Shown here: positions 8,977-18,214 of the stretch, one piece after another
How the letters are laid out: each line of letters opens with the position of its first letter
Position numbering within the stretch: the stretch's first letter is position 1
Assembly: GCA_021815405.1 (NCBI GenBank)
Contig: JAKAGV010000024.1
Span: 1 to 42,174 of the forward strand
DNA length: 42,174 bases
Source: Bacteroidota bacterium
GTDB lineage: Bacteria > Bacteroidota > Ignavibacteria > Ignavibacteriales > Ignavibacteriaceae
Direction of reading: 5' to 3'
Notes under the pieces: model-generated
The model's input: the letters and a program-made list of their open reading frames with translations, nothing else
The model's database searches: none
Told to the model about the DNA's origin: nothing
Translations under genes and position numbers: made by a program

Positions 8977-11415
8977 ATGAAAGCAATTAAAATTAAAATC
9001 ATTTTAGTTTGCTTGATAGCTTTTATATTTGCTTTTAACCTGCATGCTCAAAAAGTCAGTAAGAGAAGCATCTATCATAAGGGGTGGATAGATCTTAATA
9101 AAAACGGTAAAATGGATCCTTATGAAAATCCCAAATTAGATATTGAAGACCGGATAAATGATTTATTATCGCGTATGACACTTGATGAAAAAACCTGTCA
9201 GATGGTAACACTTTATGGGTACGGGAGAGTATTAAAAGATGCACTTCCCACTCCTGAATGGAAGAAAGAATCGTGGAGAAACGGAATTGGAAATATAGAC
9301 GAACAATTAAACGGATTTCGTGGATTCGGTAAGCCATTATCGCATAACAAATATGTTTGGCCAGCATCGAGACACGCATGGGCAATAAATCAAGTTCAAA
9401 AATTTTTCATTGAGGATACACGTCTCGGTATTCCTGCGGATATGACTGACGAAGGCATACGCGGAGTTGAAGCATATAAATCGACTGATTTCCCTTTCCC
9501 GATCGGGATAGGCTGTACATGGGATACTTCACTTGAGCACGAGATAGGAGAGATAACCGGACAGGAAGCGCGTATCTTAGGCTACACTAATGTTTACGCT
9601 CCAATTCTTGATGTCGAAAGAGATCCGAGGTGGGGAGAGACTGAGGCAACTTACGGTGAGTCTCCTTATTTGGTATCTCAGATGGGTGTCGCATTAGTAA
9701 AAGGAATGCAGGATCATTATCAAATTGCAGCAACCGCAAAACATTATGTCGTTTACAGTGCTGTAAAAGGTGCAAGAGAAGGAATGGGAAGAGTTGATCC
9801 CCAAACATCTCCAAGAGCTGTACGTAATATTTTCTTGGCACCTTTCAAAAGCGTAATTGAAAAAGCCGGACTATTAGGTATAATGAGTTCGTATAACGAT
9901 TACGACGGGGTTCCCATTACAGGAAGCAGATATTATTTAACGGATCTGCTTCGCTTGCATTATGGTTTTCGAGGCTATATTGTTTCAGACAGTGATGCTT
10001 TAAAATATCTATACAGCAAACATCATGTTGCCGTATCTTACAAGGATGCTGTTAGACAGGCAGTTGATGCGGGACTAAATGTGCGTACAACATTCAGTAT
10101 GCCGGATGTTTTTTTAAAGCCTTTACGTGAACTGGTAAAGGAAGGTCAGATATCGATGAAAACGATTGACAACAGAGTAAGAGATATTTTAAGAGTAAAA
10201 TTTTTAGAAGGCTTGTTCGATCATCCTTATGTTTCAGCTCCAAAATTAGCCGATAAGATTATAAATAATAAAGCGCATCAAAAAGTTGCCTTAAGAGCAG
10301 CATTAGAATCGTTAGTACTTCTGAAAAATCATAAAAATCTTCTTCCGCTTAAAAAAGATATTAAATCAATAGCAATTTGCGGACCCAACGCAATGGATAC
10401 TACTTTAGAGCTGCAGCACTATGGTCCGTTAGCTACACATGTTATTACCGTATTGCAAGGAATTAAAAACGAAGTTCCACCTTCAACAATAATTTATTAT
10501 ACGAAGGGCTGCAATGTAACCGACAAGGATTGGCCTAATAGTGAAATACTTCCAGAGCCATTGACTGATGAAGAGAAACAAGGAATAGAAAAAGCAGTAA
10601 TGAATGCAAAGAAAGCCGATGTTGCAATTGTAGTAGTCGGTGATTCCCGAAAGACTATTGGTGAGAATAGATCTAGAACCAGTCTTCAATTACCAGGGCG
10701 ACAGTTGGACTTAATAAAGGCTGTGTATAAGACCGGAACGCCAACTGTAGTTGTATTAATTAACGGCAGACCGATGAGTATAAACTGGACGAATAAATAT
10801 GTGCCTGCAATATTGGAAGCATGGATTCCAGGTGAAAAATGCGGCGAAGCAATTGCCCAAGTCTTGTTTGGTGATTATAATCCCGGCGGAAAATTAACCG
10901 TGACTTTTCCAAAAACCGTGGGGCAGGTTCCATTAAATTTTCCGGCAAAGCCGAATGCCAATATTAACAGCGGTGAAGCCGGTGTAAGTGGAGTAATATA
11001 TCCATTTGGTTATGGACTCAGTTATACAACATTTAAATACAGCAATCTTAAAATAACTCCCCAAAAACAATACCCTGCGGGAAATATCCATATATCATTT
11101 GATGTTGAAAATAACGGTAAAATGGCTGGAGATGAAGTTGTTCAAATGTATACGCGGGATGAAGTAAGCAGTGTAACAACTTATGTGAAAAATTTAAGCG
11201 GTTTTGAAAGAGTACATTTAATGCCTGACGAAAAAAAGCATATAGAATTTACAATAACGGCAAATGATCTTAAGTTATGGAACAGAGCAATGAAATGGGT
11301 TGTTGAGCCGGGAAAGTTTAAAGTAATGATTGGCTCGTCTTCCGAAGATATAAGATTGCAAGGCGAGTTCGTTATCTTACCATATAATTGGAATTTTTTA
11401 AAGAAAGCATATTAA
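8977..11415 (+). CDS. Glycoside hydrolase family 3 beta-glycosidase
   Basis: A secreted 812-residue GH3 enzyme (signal peptide ending ...NLHAQ). The N-terminal barrel includes LSRMTLDEKTCQM (64-76), the AKHY lysine-histidine pair (K255, H256) and the nucleophile D338 in GFRGYIVSDSDA. The C-terminal alpha/beta domain covers about 420-660, and an FnIII-like domain about 690-800. Length and order match BglX-type periplasmic beta-glucosidases and xylosidases. Residues 39-50 form a textbook EF-hand calcium loop (DLNKNGKMDPYE), seen in many Bacteroidota GH3 proteins just before the barrel. It would release terminal beta-linked sugars in the periplasm. Precise sugar specificity cannot be read from the sequence. 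Confidence 0.93.
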   Translation: MKAIKIKIILVCLIAFIFAFNLHAQKVSKRSIYHKGWIDLNKNGKMDPYENPKLDIEDRINDLLSRMTLDEKTCQMVTLYGYGRVLKDALPTPEWKKESWRNGIGNIDEQLNGFRGFGKPLSHNKYVWPASRHAWAINQVQKFFIEDTRLGIPADMTDEGIRGVEAYKSTDFPFPIGIGCTWDTSLEHEIGEITGQEARILGYTNVYAPILDVERDPRWGETEATYGESPYLVSQMGVALVKGMQDHYQIAATAKHYVVYSAVKGAREGMGRVDPQTSPRAVRNIFLAPFKSVIEKAGLLGIMSSYNDYDGVPITGSRYYLTDLLRLHYGFRGYIVSDSDALKYLYSKHHVAVSYKDAVRQAVDAGLNVRTTFSMPDVFLKPLRELVKEGQISMKTIDNRVRDILRVKFLEGLFDHPYVSAPKLADKIINNKAHQKVALRAALESLVLLKNHKNLLPLKKDIKSIAICGPNAMDTTLELQHYGPLATHVITVLQGIKNEVPPSTIIYYTKGCNVTDKDWPNSEILPEPLTDEEKQGIEKAVMNAKKADVAIVVVGDSRKTIGENRSRTSLQLPGRQLDLIKAVYKTGTPTVVVLINGRPMSINWTNKYVPAILEAWIPGEKCGEAIAQVLFGDYNPGGKLTVTFPKTVGQVPLNFPAKPNANINSGEAGVSGVIYPFGYGLSYTTFKYSNLKITPQKQYPAGNIHISFDVENNGKMAGDEVVQMYTRDEVSSVTTYVKNLSGFERVHLMPDEKKHIEFTITANDLKLWNRAMKWVVEPGKFKVMIGSSSEDIRLQGEFVILPYNWNFLKKAY

Positions 11416-11673
11416 TCCATTTTTACTGTTACAAAGGTTTCTATTTTGGTATAATTTGGATTAAATACTTGCATACTAATGAGCCAGCAATTGCTGAGGA
11501 TTTTAGATTGCGAATCAGGTTACTATTATTTTTATAGCCAATAAACTTCCAGGTGGTAATAATACTTTTAACATGTAGTGCTTCCATAATCACTTAGCTT
11601 GCCGGTAATCTTTTTAGTTAAAATGAAACAAATCCTACAATAATTACAAATAAAATTTTAAAAGACGAACACT

Positions 11674-12342
11674 ATGAATAATAAATCTGAAACAGAACTA
11701 TTGAATTATTTTGAGAAGAATGCTTATGCGGCTGTTTTTTCGGATATTTTGGATGAAATGGGATATCATTTTCAAGTTGTATCTCCCAATGCAGGAATTC
11801 ATCCCTTAAAAGAAAATTTTGTTATCGCCGGTAGAGTAGTAACACTATTAAACGAAAGTGATAATAATGAAGAAGAACCATACGATGCTGTAATAAAGTG
11901 TATTGATTCCTTGAAACCGGATACAATAATAGTAACTACTGGCACGGATAGATTTGTTACAGGAATAATGGGAGAATTAACTGCAACCGCATTACGGACA
12001 AGAAAAAGCCGAGGTGCAATTGTGAATGGTTATTCTCGCGATGTAAGAAAATTGATTAGCATGGATTTTCCGACTTTTGCCTGGGGTGCTTCACCTATAG
12101 ATACAACAGGCAGAGTAAGGGTTATCGATTATAATGTCCCTGTAGTTATAGGAGGAGTAAAAATATTTCCGGAAGATTTAATATTTGCGGATCTTGATGG
12201 AATAGTCGTCATCCCGAGGAAAGTTGAAAAAGAAGTAACAGAAGAAGTAATAAAAAGAATAAGTACGGAAAACGTCGTTAGAAAAGAATTGGGTGAAGGA
12301 AAAACGATGGCTGAAGTTTGGAATAAGCATCATGTTTTATGA
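11674..12342 (+). CDS. RraA-like protein (HMG/CHA aldolase family)
   Basis: A 222-residue cytoplasmic protein of the RraA/4-hydroxy-4-methyl-2-oxoglutarate aldolase family, once called 'demethylmenaquinone methyltransferase'. Features are GRVV at 53-56, the GIMGEL loop at 97-102, and the metal/substrate-binding R122-D123 in GYSRDVR. FAWGASPIDTTGR and LIFADLDGIVVIPR follow at about 136-147 and 169-182. The Arg-Asp pair and MGE loop suggest a real aldolase or decarboxylase rather than the RNase E-inhibitor branch. Such enzymes cleave 4-hydroxy-2-keto acids to pyruvate, which would suit downstream steps of sugar-acid catabolism. It lacks a signal peptide and sits alone among genes for secreted enzymes, with about 260 bases free upstream and 150 downstream. 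Confidence 0.85.
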   Translation: MNNKSETELLNYFEKNAYAAVFSDILDEMGYHFQVVSPNAGIHPLKENFVIAGRVVTLLNESDNNEEEPYDAVIKCIDSLKPDTIIVTTGTDRFVTGIMGELTATALRTRKSRGAIVNGYSRDVRKLISMDFPTFAWGASPIDTTGRVRVIDYNVPVVIGGVKIFPEDLIFADLDGIVVIPRKVEKEVTEEVIKRISTENVVRKELGEGKTMAEVWNKHHVL

Positions 12343-12489
12343 TAAATAATTCTATCCTATTTAATTTATTTGTTGATTAATAAAATCATATTGACGATCT
12401 ATTTATTCAAAATCTTTTTATTATGAACGCAAGAGTTAATATCAATATTATTAAGGTAACTATTTAAAAATAATTTATACTATGAATAA

Positions 12490-13914
12490 ATGTTAAAGAT
12501 AAGCTCTATTATATTAATTTTAATCTTTTTAAATACTTTAAGTGTATCGGCAAAAATAACTTTGCCGGATATTATTCAAAGTAATATGGTACTTCAGCAG
12601 AAATCCAAAGTATTGCTATGGGGAGAAGCAAGAAGTAATGCAGAAGTAACAATTAAAGCATCATGGAGTAAGAAACTTTATAAAACAAAGTCCAACGCAG
12701 ACGGTTCTTGGAGAATTACAGTTCAAACACCCGCCGCTGGCGGACCGTATGATATTACTTTTAACGACGGAACAAGATTAAAAATAAAAAATATTTTAAT
12801 TGGAGAAGTCTGGTTATGTTCCGGTCAATCAAATATGGAAATACCTGTTGTTGGATATAGTTACTGGCCTGCTCCAATTTTACATTCTAACGACATACTG
12901 TTTAATTCCAATAACTCGCAAATAAGACTTTATAAAGTTGAAAAAGCATTTTCGAAAAAACCATTAAAAGACTGCAAGGGGATTTGGCAAGAATCCAATC
13001 CGCAAACTGTAAGGGAGTTTAGTGCTGTAGGTTATTTATATGCTAAGTTATTACAACAGAAGTTAAAAGTACCGGTTGGAATTATTGAAGCTGCGGTAGG
13101 TGCGACTGTTATAGAAACATGGATGAGTAAAAACAGTCTTGCGGAAGTACCCGAAGTAAAACTTTCCTATAAACCGGATTCATCTAAAATAGATATGAAT
13201 GATCCTTCGGTTGCATTTAATGCGATGATCAATCCGCTAACTGAATTTCGTATTAAGGGTGTTATATGGTATCAGGGTGAGCAAAATTGGGTAGACCCTA
13301 AATATTACAATAAATTGATGGTAGCAATGGTAAAAGGATGGCGAAAATTATGGGGGCAAGGTAATTTCCCGTTTTATTATGTACAGATTGCTCCATATAA
13401 ATATCCGTATGACAGAAATTTAGTTCCGTATTTGAGAGAAGAACAACTAAAAGCAATGAATGAAATTCCTAATTGCGGAATGGTAGTCAGTCTGGACGTC
13501 GGTTCTGAATATACTGTTCATCCGCCGAATAAATTAATAATTAGTAAACGGTTGCTGTATTGGGCTCTTGCAAAGACTTATGGGTGGAAAGGATTGGCTT
13601 ATTGCGGTCCTATTTATAAAAGTATGAAAATCAAAGGCAATTCAATAGAAGTATTTTTTAATTATGATTCTACCGGCTTAACATCTTACGGGAAAAAATT
13701 ATCGTGTTTTAAAATAGCCGGTAAGGACAAAAAATTTTATCAAGCGTCTGCAAGAATTTCTCGTGATAAGCTCGGAACCGATATTGTAATAGTCCATAGT
13801 GATAGTGTTAAAACTCCAATTGCAGTTCGATATGGTTTTAAGGACTGGGTGAAAGGTGATTTATACAATAATATGGGCTTGCCTGCTTCACCATTCAAAA
13901 CAGATAACTGGTAA
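12490..13914 (+). CDS. Sialate O-acetylesterase-type SGNH esterase
   Basis: A secreted 474-residue carbohydrate esterase of the SASA (DUF303) family, of usual length. The signal peptide ends near SVSA21. An N-terminal beta-domain (about 22-105) precedes the SGNH core. Its nucleophile is S114 in CSGQSNME, the oxyanion and conserved block is GVIWYQGEQN (257-266), and the distal pair is D336 with H344 in YTVHPPNK. These enzymes remove O-acetyl groups from sialic acids, xylan or other acetylated sugars. In this locus it probably deacetylates the target glycan so that glycosidases can act. No sialidase or sialic-acid lyase is visible, so true sialate specificity is unsupported. Confidence 0.88.
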   Translation: MLKISSIILILIFLNTLSVSAKITLPDIIQSNMVLQQKSKVLLWGEARSNAEVTIKASWSKKLYKTKSNADGSWRITVQTPAAGGPYDITFNDGTRLKIKNILIGEVWLCSGQSNMEIPVVGYSYWPAPILHSNDILFNSNNSQIRLYKVEKAFSKKPLKDCKGIWQESNPQTVREFSAVGYLYAKLLQQKLKVPVGIIEAAVGATVIETWMSKNSLAEVPEVKLSYKPDSSKIDMNDPSVAFNAMINPLTEFRIKGVIWYQGEQNWVDPKYYNKLMVAMVKGWRKLWGQGNFPFYYVQIAPYKYPYDRNLVPYLREEQLKAMNEIPNCGMVVSLDVGSEYTVHPPNKLIISKRLLYWALAKTYGWKGLAYCGPIYKSMKIKGNSIEVFFNYDSTGLTSYGKKLSCFKIAGKDKKFYQASARISRDKLGTDIVIVHSDSVKTPIAVRYGFKDWVKGDLYNNMGLPASPFKTDNW

Positions 13915-13988
13915 TCTGAGTCGCATATCTTAGCAGAGAAATTACTTTTACAAGTCAACATTAAAAATTTAAATTATCGAGGTTATAA

Positions 13989-15260
13989 ATGATAAAAAAA
14001 ATATTAATAGCATTTTTATTTTATTTAGTAATTTTTAATTGTAGTATCTTTCCAAAAAATTCAGTCAAAACAGTTAAGGGAACAATTAAACCATACAAAG
14101 AAAGAATTCAGGGCTTTATCGGTTCATATCATCCTTATAAGGGTGTTATATACGGCGGATTCGGGTGGAAAGATGGAGAACTTGTACAGAGAGCATTTAA
14201 TTTTGGTGAGAATGCAATTATATCTCGGAATGAATACAGCAAGTATACTTTCAGGGAAAATGTAATAAACAATTGCGAAAAATGGAACGTAAACAAAGTT
14301 TACGGAAGCCTGGCAGGTGTTTCTGAAAAAGGAGCTGTAAATCAGCCTGATGATACTCTTTTATGGCAGCCGGTTAGTAATTTTCCAGGAATGATTCAAG
14401 GAGCTCATAGATTTTCTGAGCTTTCGAAAATATACCCGCAAATACGGGGAGTTATCATTGATGATTTTTACAGCAACTATCCCAAAACTTTATCAATAAA
14501 ACAACTGCGCGAAATTAAGGATGCTCTTTTAGGTAAACACATAGATGCGAACGGGAATGTTGATCATAATTCGAAAGCAACTACGCCGAATTTAAAATTA
14601 TATATAGTCGTTTATACCGTTCCTCCTCAAATGTATCATATAAATCCCGAAGTATTAAAACTTATAGATGGTGTCAGCTTATGGCCGGCAAATCAGAACG
14701 AATCATATAAAAAATTTGATAGTGATATAAAAATTATAAAAAAAAATTACCCAGGAAAAACTATTTTCCCCGGTGTATATGTGTACAATAACAAAGCAAA
14801 ATACTTGAGTCCGGAAAGCATTCGGTATTTAGTAAATCGAACTATAGATTTATACAATAAGGGTGAAGTAAACGGTTTATTAGTTTTTTCCCCTGTATGG
14901 TTTTCAAAAGATATGATTTCAAAAGATGAATGGATGAAATTAGCTTTGCCGAGATTTCTGGATAGTGTTTATTATCCATATTTGGGAGAAGCGGAAGGAA
15001 AAGTAATTGATAGAAGAACCGGAAAACCGATTGAAAAAATGATTATAACCGTAAGCAGAACAGTAAACAAAAAGAATTTTATAGTTGCAAAAAAATTAAC
15101 AAACAATTTAGGAGAATATAATTTTGGCGCTTGGGCAGACAAGAACAATTCCGGAATATATGAAATTAGATTTGAAAAGCCTTTATATAAGACAAAAACA
15201 ATTTATGTAAAATTAATCGCCGGACATGAGGTAGTACTTCCAGATATAAAAATTGAATAG
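13989..15260 (+). CDS. IDDF-motif secreted protein, paralog A (no sorting domain)
   Basis: A 423-residue exported protein of a family I do not recognise, the first of four close copies in this window. After a signal peptide comes a barrel-like domain (about 40-330) with alternating strand/helix blocks, including NFGENAII (71-78), MIQGAHRFSELSKIYPQIRG (135-154), VIIDDFYSNYP (155-165), NLKLYIVVYT (201-210) and NGLLVFSPVWF (295-305). The acidic pair D158-D159 at a strand end resembles glycosidase active sites, but no catalytic claim can be made. HIDANGNVD (184-192) is calcium-loop-like. Residues about 334-423 form a carboxypeptidase-regulatory-like beta-sandwich (GEAEGKVIDRRTGKPIE...). It ends there without a T9SS tail, so it would be periplasmic. 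It lies 69 bases before paralog B. Confidence 0.8.
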   Translation: MIKKILIAFLFYLVIFNCSIFPKNSVKTVKGTIKPYKERIQGFIGSYHPYKGVIYGGFGWKDGELVQRAFNFGENAIISRNEYSKYTFRENVINNCEKWNVNKVYGSLAGVSEKGAVNQPDDTLLWQPVSNFPGMIQGAHRFSELSKIYPQIRGVIIDDFYSNYPKTLSIKQLREIKDALLGKHIDANGNVDHNSKATTPNLKLYIVVYTVPPQMYHINPEVLKLIDGVSLWPANQNESYKKFDSDIKIIKKNYPGKTIFPGVYVYNNKAKYLSPESIRYLVNRTIDLYNKGEVNGLLVFSPVWFSKDMISKDEWMKLALPRFLDSVYYPYLGEAEGKVIDRRTGKPIEKMIITVSRTVNKKNFIVAKKLTNNLGEYNFGAWADKNNSGIYEIRFEKPLYKTKTIYVKLIAGHEVVLPDIKIE

Positions 15261-15329
15261 TTATCGAGCCTTCATCCGTTAATCATTAAAAATTTTAGTA
15301 TTCACATCAATAGGGTATTCCAATATAAT

Positions 15330-16598
15330 ATGAAGAGAAAAATATTTATTACTTTAGCTTTATTTTTAATATTATTCATAGGTAATATTTATTCCCAACA
15401 TTCGATTAAAATTTTAACTGGGATAGTTAAGCCTGTAAAAGAAAAAATTCAAGGATTCTTGGGTTCATATCATCCATACAATGGAGACATTTATGGCGGC
15501 TTCGGATGGAAAGGCGGACAATCAATTCAAGAAGCATTTTCATTTGGTGAAAATGCTGTTATTTCGGAAGCCTCATACAGCGGATATACTTTTAAAGAAA
15601 ACATTATCAATAACTGTGTTAAATGGAATATAAATAAATTATATGGAATGTTGGCTGGAATTTCGGAAAAAGGAGTTGTCAACCAACCAGGTGATACGGC
15701 TCTATATAGCCCATACAGCCATGATCCGGGAATGATACAAGGAGCGCATCGGTTTTCCGAACTCTCGAAAATCTATCCTCAAATAAGGGGAATAATAATA
15801 GATGATTTTTTCTATAACTATCCTAAAACATTAACACTTGAAGATTTGCGGGATATTAAAGATGCTCTTCTCGGTAAACGAATAGATAAAAACGGAAATG
15901 TTGTTCATTCTTCAAAAGCGACTACACCGAACTTAAAACTTTATATTGTAGTTTATAGTACTCAGATTAATACTATTGATCCAAAAGTTTTAAGTTTAAT
16001 TAATGGTGTTAGCTTTTGGATTTATAATCAAAGTGTATTGTATCAAAATTTTAATAACTACATTAAACTAATAAAGAAAGATTATCCTGGTAAAGAAATT
16101 ATTCCAGGCGTTTATGTTTATAACAGTGGTTATAAATACGCCAGTCCCGAAAGTATTCGCTACATAACTGATCAATCTATAAATTTGTACAAAAAAGGTG
16201 AAGTGAACGGTTTGTTGGTTTTTTCTCCGGTCTGGTTTTCAAAAGGAATTATTTCAAGAGATGAGTGGGAGAAATTAGCATTACCGAGATTTCTGGATAG
16301 TGTCTATTATCCGTATCTGGGAGAAGCAGAAAGTAAAATAGTTGATCAGGGAACTGGAAAACCTATTGAAAATGTTATTGTAACTATAAGCAGAAATGTA
16401 AACAATGAAAAACAGATAGTAGCACAAAAATCAACTAATGACTTTGGCTATTTTAAATTCGGTGCTTTGGCAGGGAGAAAAAGATCAACGCTTTATAAAA
16501 TTAGATTAAACAAACCCAATTATAAAACAAAAGTAATTTATACTAAAATAAAAGCTGGAGAAAATGTAGTGTTACCGGATATAAAAATTAAAAAGTAA
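15330..16598 (+). CDS. IDDF-motif secreted protein, paralog B (no sorting domain)
   Basis: The second copy, 422 residues, aligned with paralog A almost without gaps; IIIDDF again places the acidic pair at D158-D159. Blocks shared with A include QGAHRFSELSKIYPQIRG, KDALLGK, KATTPNLKLYIVVY, PESIRYITDQSINLYKKGEVNGLLVFSPVWFSK and LALPRFLDSVYYPYLGEAE. The signal peptide ends near NIYSQ. The carboxypeptidase-regulatory-like domain occupies about 333-422 and there is no T9SS tail. FYNYP replaces FYSNYP after the IDDF motif, and SFWIYNQ replaces SLWPANQ, so the predicted binding face differs somewhat between copies. A and B are a tandem duplication. Function unknown. Confidence 0.8.
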   Translation: MKRKIFITLALFLILFIGNIYSQHSIKILTGIVKPVKEKIQGFLGSYHPYNGDIYGGFGWKGGQSIQEAFSFGENAVISEASYSGYTFKENIINNCVKWNINKLYGMLAGISEKGVVNQPGDTALYSPYSHDPGMIQGAHRFSELSKIYPQIRGIIIDDFFYNYPKTLTLEDLRDIKDALLGKRIDKNGNVVHSSKATTPNLKLYIVVYSTQINTIDPKVLSLINGVSFWIYNQSVLYQNFNNYIKLIKKDYPGKEIIPGVYVYNSGYKYASPESIRYITDQSINLYKKGEVNGLLVFSPVWFSKGIISRDEWEKLALPRFLDSVYYPYLGEAESKIVDQGTGKPIENVIVTISRNVNNEKQIVAQKSTNDFGYFKFGALAGRKRSTLYKIRLNKPNYKTKVIYTKIKAGENVVLPDIKIKK

Positions 16599-16744
16599 TG
16601 TGGTTTTTATTTGTTAAATAATTAAATGTATAAATAAATAATCCTTTGGAACACTAAAGTTGATGATAAAACATTATGTATCCGAACATCAGATATTAAA
16701 ACGATAAGAAATTAATTTTATTAAACCAACAACAAAAGAGTATT

Positions 16745-17971
16745 ATGAAAAAACTAGCTATCAATGGTGGTGAAAGAATCAGAAATAAACCGTTTACTAA
16801 GTGGCCAATTTTTGGCGAAGAAGAAATTACACAAGTTAATGAGGTATTCAACAGCAGAGTATGGGGAATAGGGGGAACTAAAGTAAAGGAATTTGAAGAT
16901 TTGTTTGCACAGATGCATAATGCTAAATTCGGAATAGCCGTAGTGAATGGCACCGTTGCACTTGAAGTCGCATTAAAAGCTTGTAAAATTGGAGATGGAG
17001 ACGAAGTAATAGTTCCGGATTATACTTTTGCTGCAACGGCAACATCGGTACTTAATGTGAATGCAATTCCGGTTTTTGTAGATATTGATCCTGATACTTT
17101 CTCAATAGATCCTAACAAAATATCCGAGGCGATTACTACTAAAACTAAAGCAATTATTGCAGTTCATATGGGAGGGCAACCTGCAAATATGGACGCCATT
17201 ATGCAAATTGCAGAAAAGGCAAATCTTTATGTAATAGAAGATGCGGCACAGGCTCATTTTGCAGAATGGAAATCAAAAAAAATAGGATCCATTGGACATA
17301 TTGCTTCGTTTAGTTTCCAAAGTAGTAAGAATATAACTTCGGGAGAAGGCGGTATTGTTATAACAAACAATGAAGAGTTAGCTCAAAGAAGTTGGTCGTA
17401 TCATAACTCTGGAAGAAGACTAGGCGGTCAGTGGTACGAACATCCGTTTTTAGGCAGTAACTATAGAATGACAGAATTTCAAGCAGCTATTTTATTGGCA
17501 CAGTTAAAAAGGGCAAATCAACAAAAGGAAATAAGAGAACACAACGCACAACATCTAACCGAAAGATTGCTTAAAATTAATGGTGTAAATGTTTTAAAGC
17601 GTGATAGCAGAGTTAATGTACATAGTTATCATCTTTACATTTTAAAGTACCAAGAAGAAAAATTTCCAGGAATATCCAGAGATGTTTTTGTAAATGCACT
17701 AAATAGTGAAGGTATACCAGCAACTAGGGGATACGTCCCACTTCATAAAGAAGGTTTTTTAAAAGAAGTGAAGGAATTTACTATCAAGTCGTTGGATTAT
17801 GCTAAAAAAAATTATGATAATATATCATTCCCTGAAACAGAAAAAGCATGCAGAAATAGCATTTGGCTTCCTCAATATATTTTACTCGGTACAATAAAAG
17901 ATATAGATGATGTGGCAGATGCATTCGAAAAAATTATTGAAAATATCGATGAATTAAAAAGTTTAAATTAA
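16745..17971 (+). CDS. DegT/DnrJ/EryC1/StrS family PLP aminotransferase
   Basis: A 408-residue cytoplasmic sugar-aminotransferase-type enzyme. The Schiff-base lysine is K195 in SFQSSKNITSGEGG, the cofactor aspartate is D166 in VIEDAAQAH, and VVNGTVALEVAL (67-78) is the phosphate-binding stretch. YHNSGRR and SNYRMTEFQAA follow in the usual order. Members transaminate keto-sugars, often nucleotide-bound, or form scyllo-inosamine and AHBA. The N-terminal LAINGGERIRNKPF stretch is typical of the subgroup that lies beside Gfo/Idh/MocA oxidoreductases, two of which occur further on. Here it is flanked by secreted-protein genes, so it may act on an oxidised sugar during catabolism or in glycan building. 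The direction is unknown. Confidence 0.9.
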   Translation: MKKLAINGGERIRNKPFTKWPIFGEEEITQVNEVFNSRVWGIGGTKVKEFEDLFAQMHNAKFGIAVVNGTVALEVALKACKIGDGDEVIVPDYTFAATATSVLNVNAIPVFVDIDPDTFSIDPNKISEAITTKTKAIIAVHMGGQPANMDAIMQIAEKANLYVIEDAAQAHFAEWKSKKIGSIGHIASFSFQSSKNITSGEGGIVITNNEELAQRSWSYHNSGRRLGGQWYEHPFLGSNYRMTEFQAAILLAQLKRANQQKEIREHNAQHLTERLLKINGVNVLKRDSRVNVHSYHLYILKYQEEKFPGISRDVFVNALNSEGIPATRGYVPLHKEGFLKEVKEFTIKSLDYAKKNYDNISFPETEKACRNSIWLPQYILLGTIKDIDDVADAFEKIIENIDELKSLN

Positions 17972-18202
17972 TTGAATTATCTAAGAACAAGTATTAAATA
18001 TTAAACCTTCATAAAATCTTTTAAAAAATTGCAAAAAAAATTTGAGTAATTGATTTAATAATTAGTCTATCCCATTTTATCCTACGTAGCACATCATTCT
18101 GTAAATCTAATATGATTTAATAATAACAGTTCCAGAGACTGGTTAAAAAAAAATCTCATTGCTTATTATTTGTATAAAATCTTTTTTCGTACTCTATTTC
18201 AA

Positions 18203-18208
18203 GAGGAG
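18203..18208 (+). promoter_or_regulatory. Strong Shine-Dalgarno deciding the TonB-receptor start
   Basis: GAGGAG lies six bases before the ATG at 18215. The frame is open back to an ATG at 18170, but that extension lacks a ribosome binding site and would put 15 odd residues before a good signal peptide. SD sequences this good are rare in this window. Confidence 0.7.
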
Positions 18209-18214
18209 AACAAA

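Noticed and set aside
12490-13914. True sialic-acid utilisation by the sialate esterase-type protein
   Set aside because: No sialidase, NanA lyase or other sialic-acid genes are visible. The family deacetylates many glycans.
18128-18145. Inverted repeat CCAG-AGA-CTGG before the TonB receptor gene
   Set aside because: The stem is only 4 bp and has no associated T-run or conserved context, so chance is sufficient.
18170-18214. Upstream ATG extension of the TonB-dependent receptor
   Set aside because: No ribosome binding site, and it would add 15 residues before a good signal peptide. GAGGAG precedes ATG 18215.
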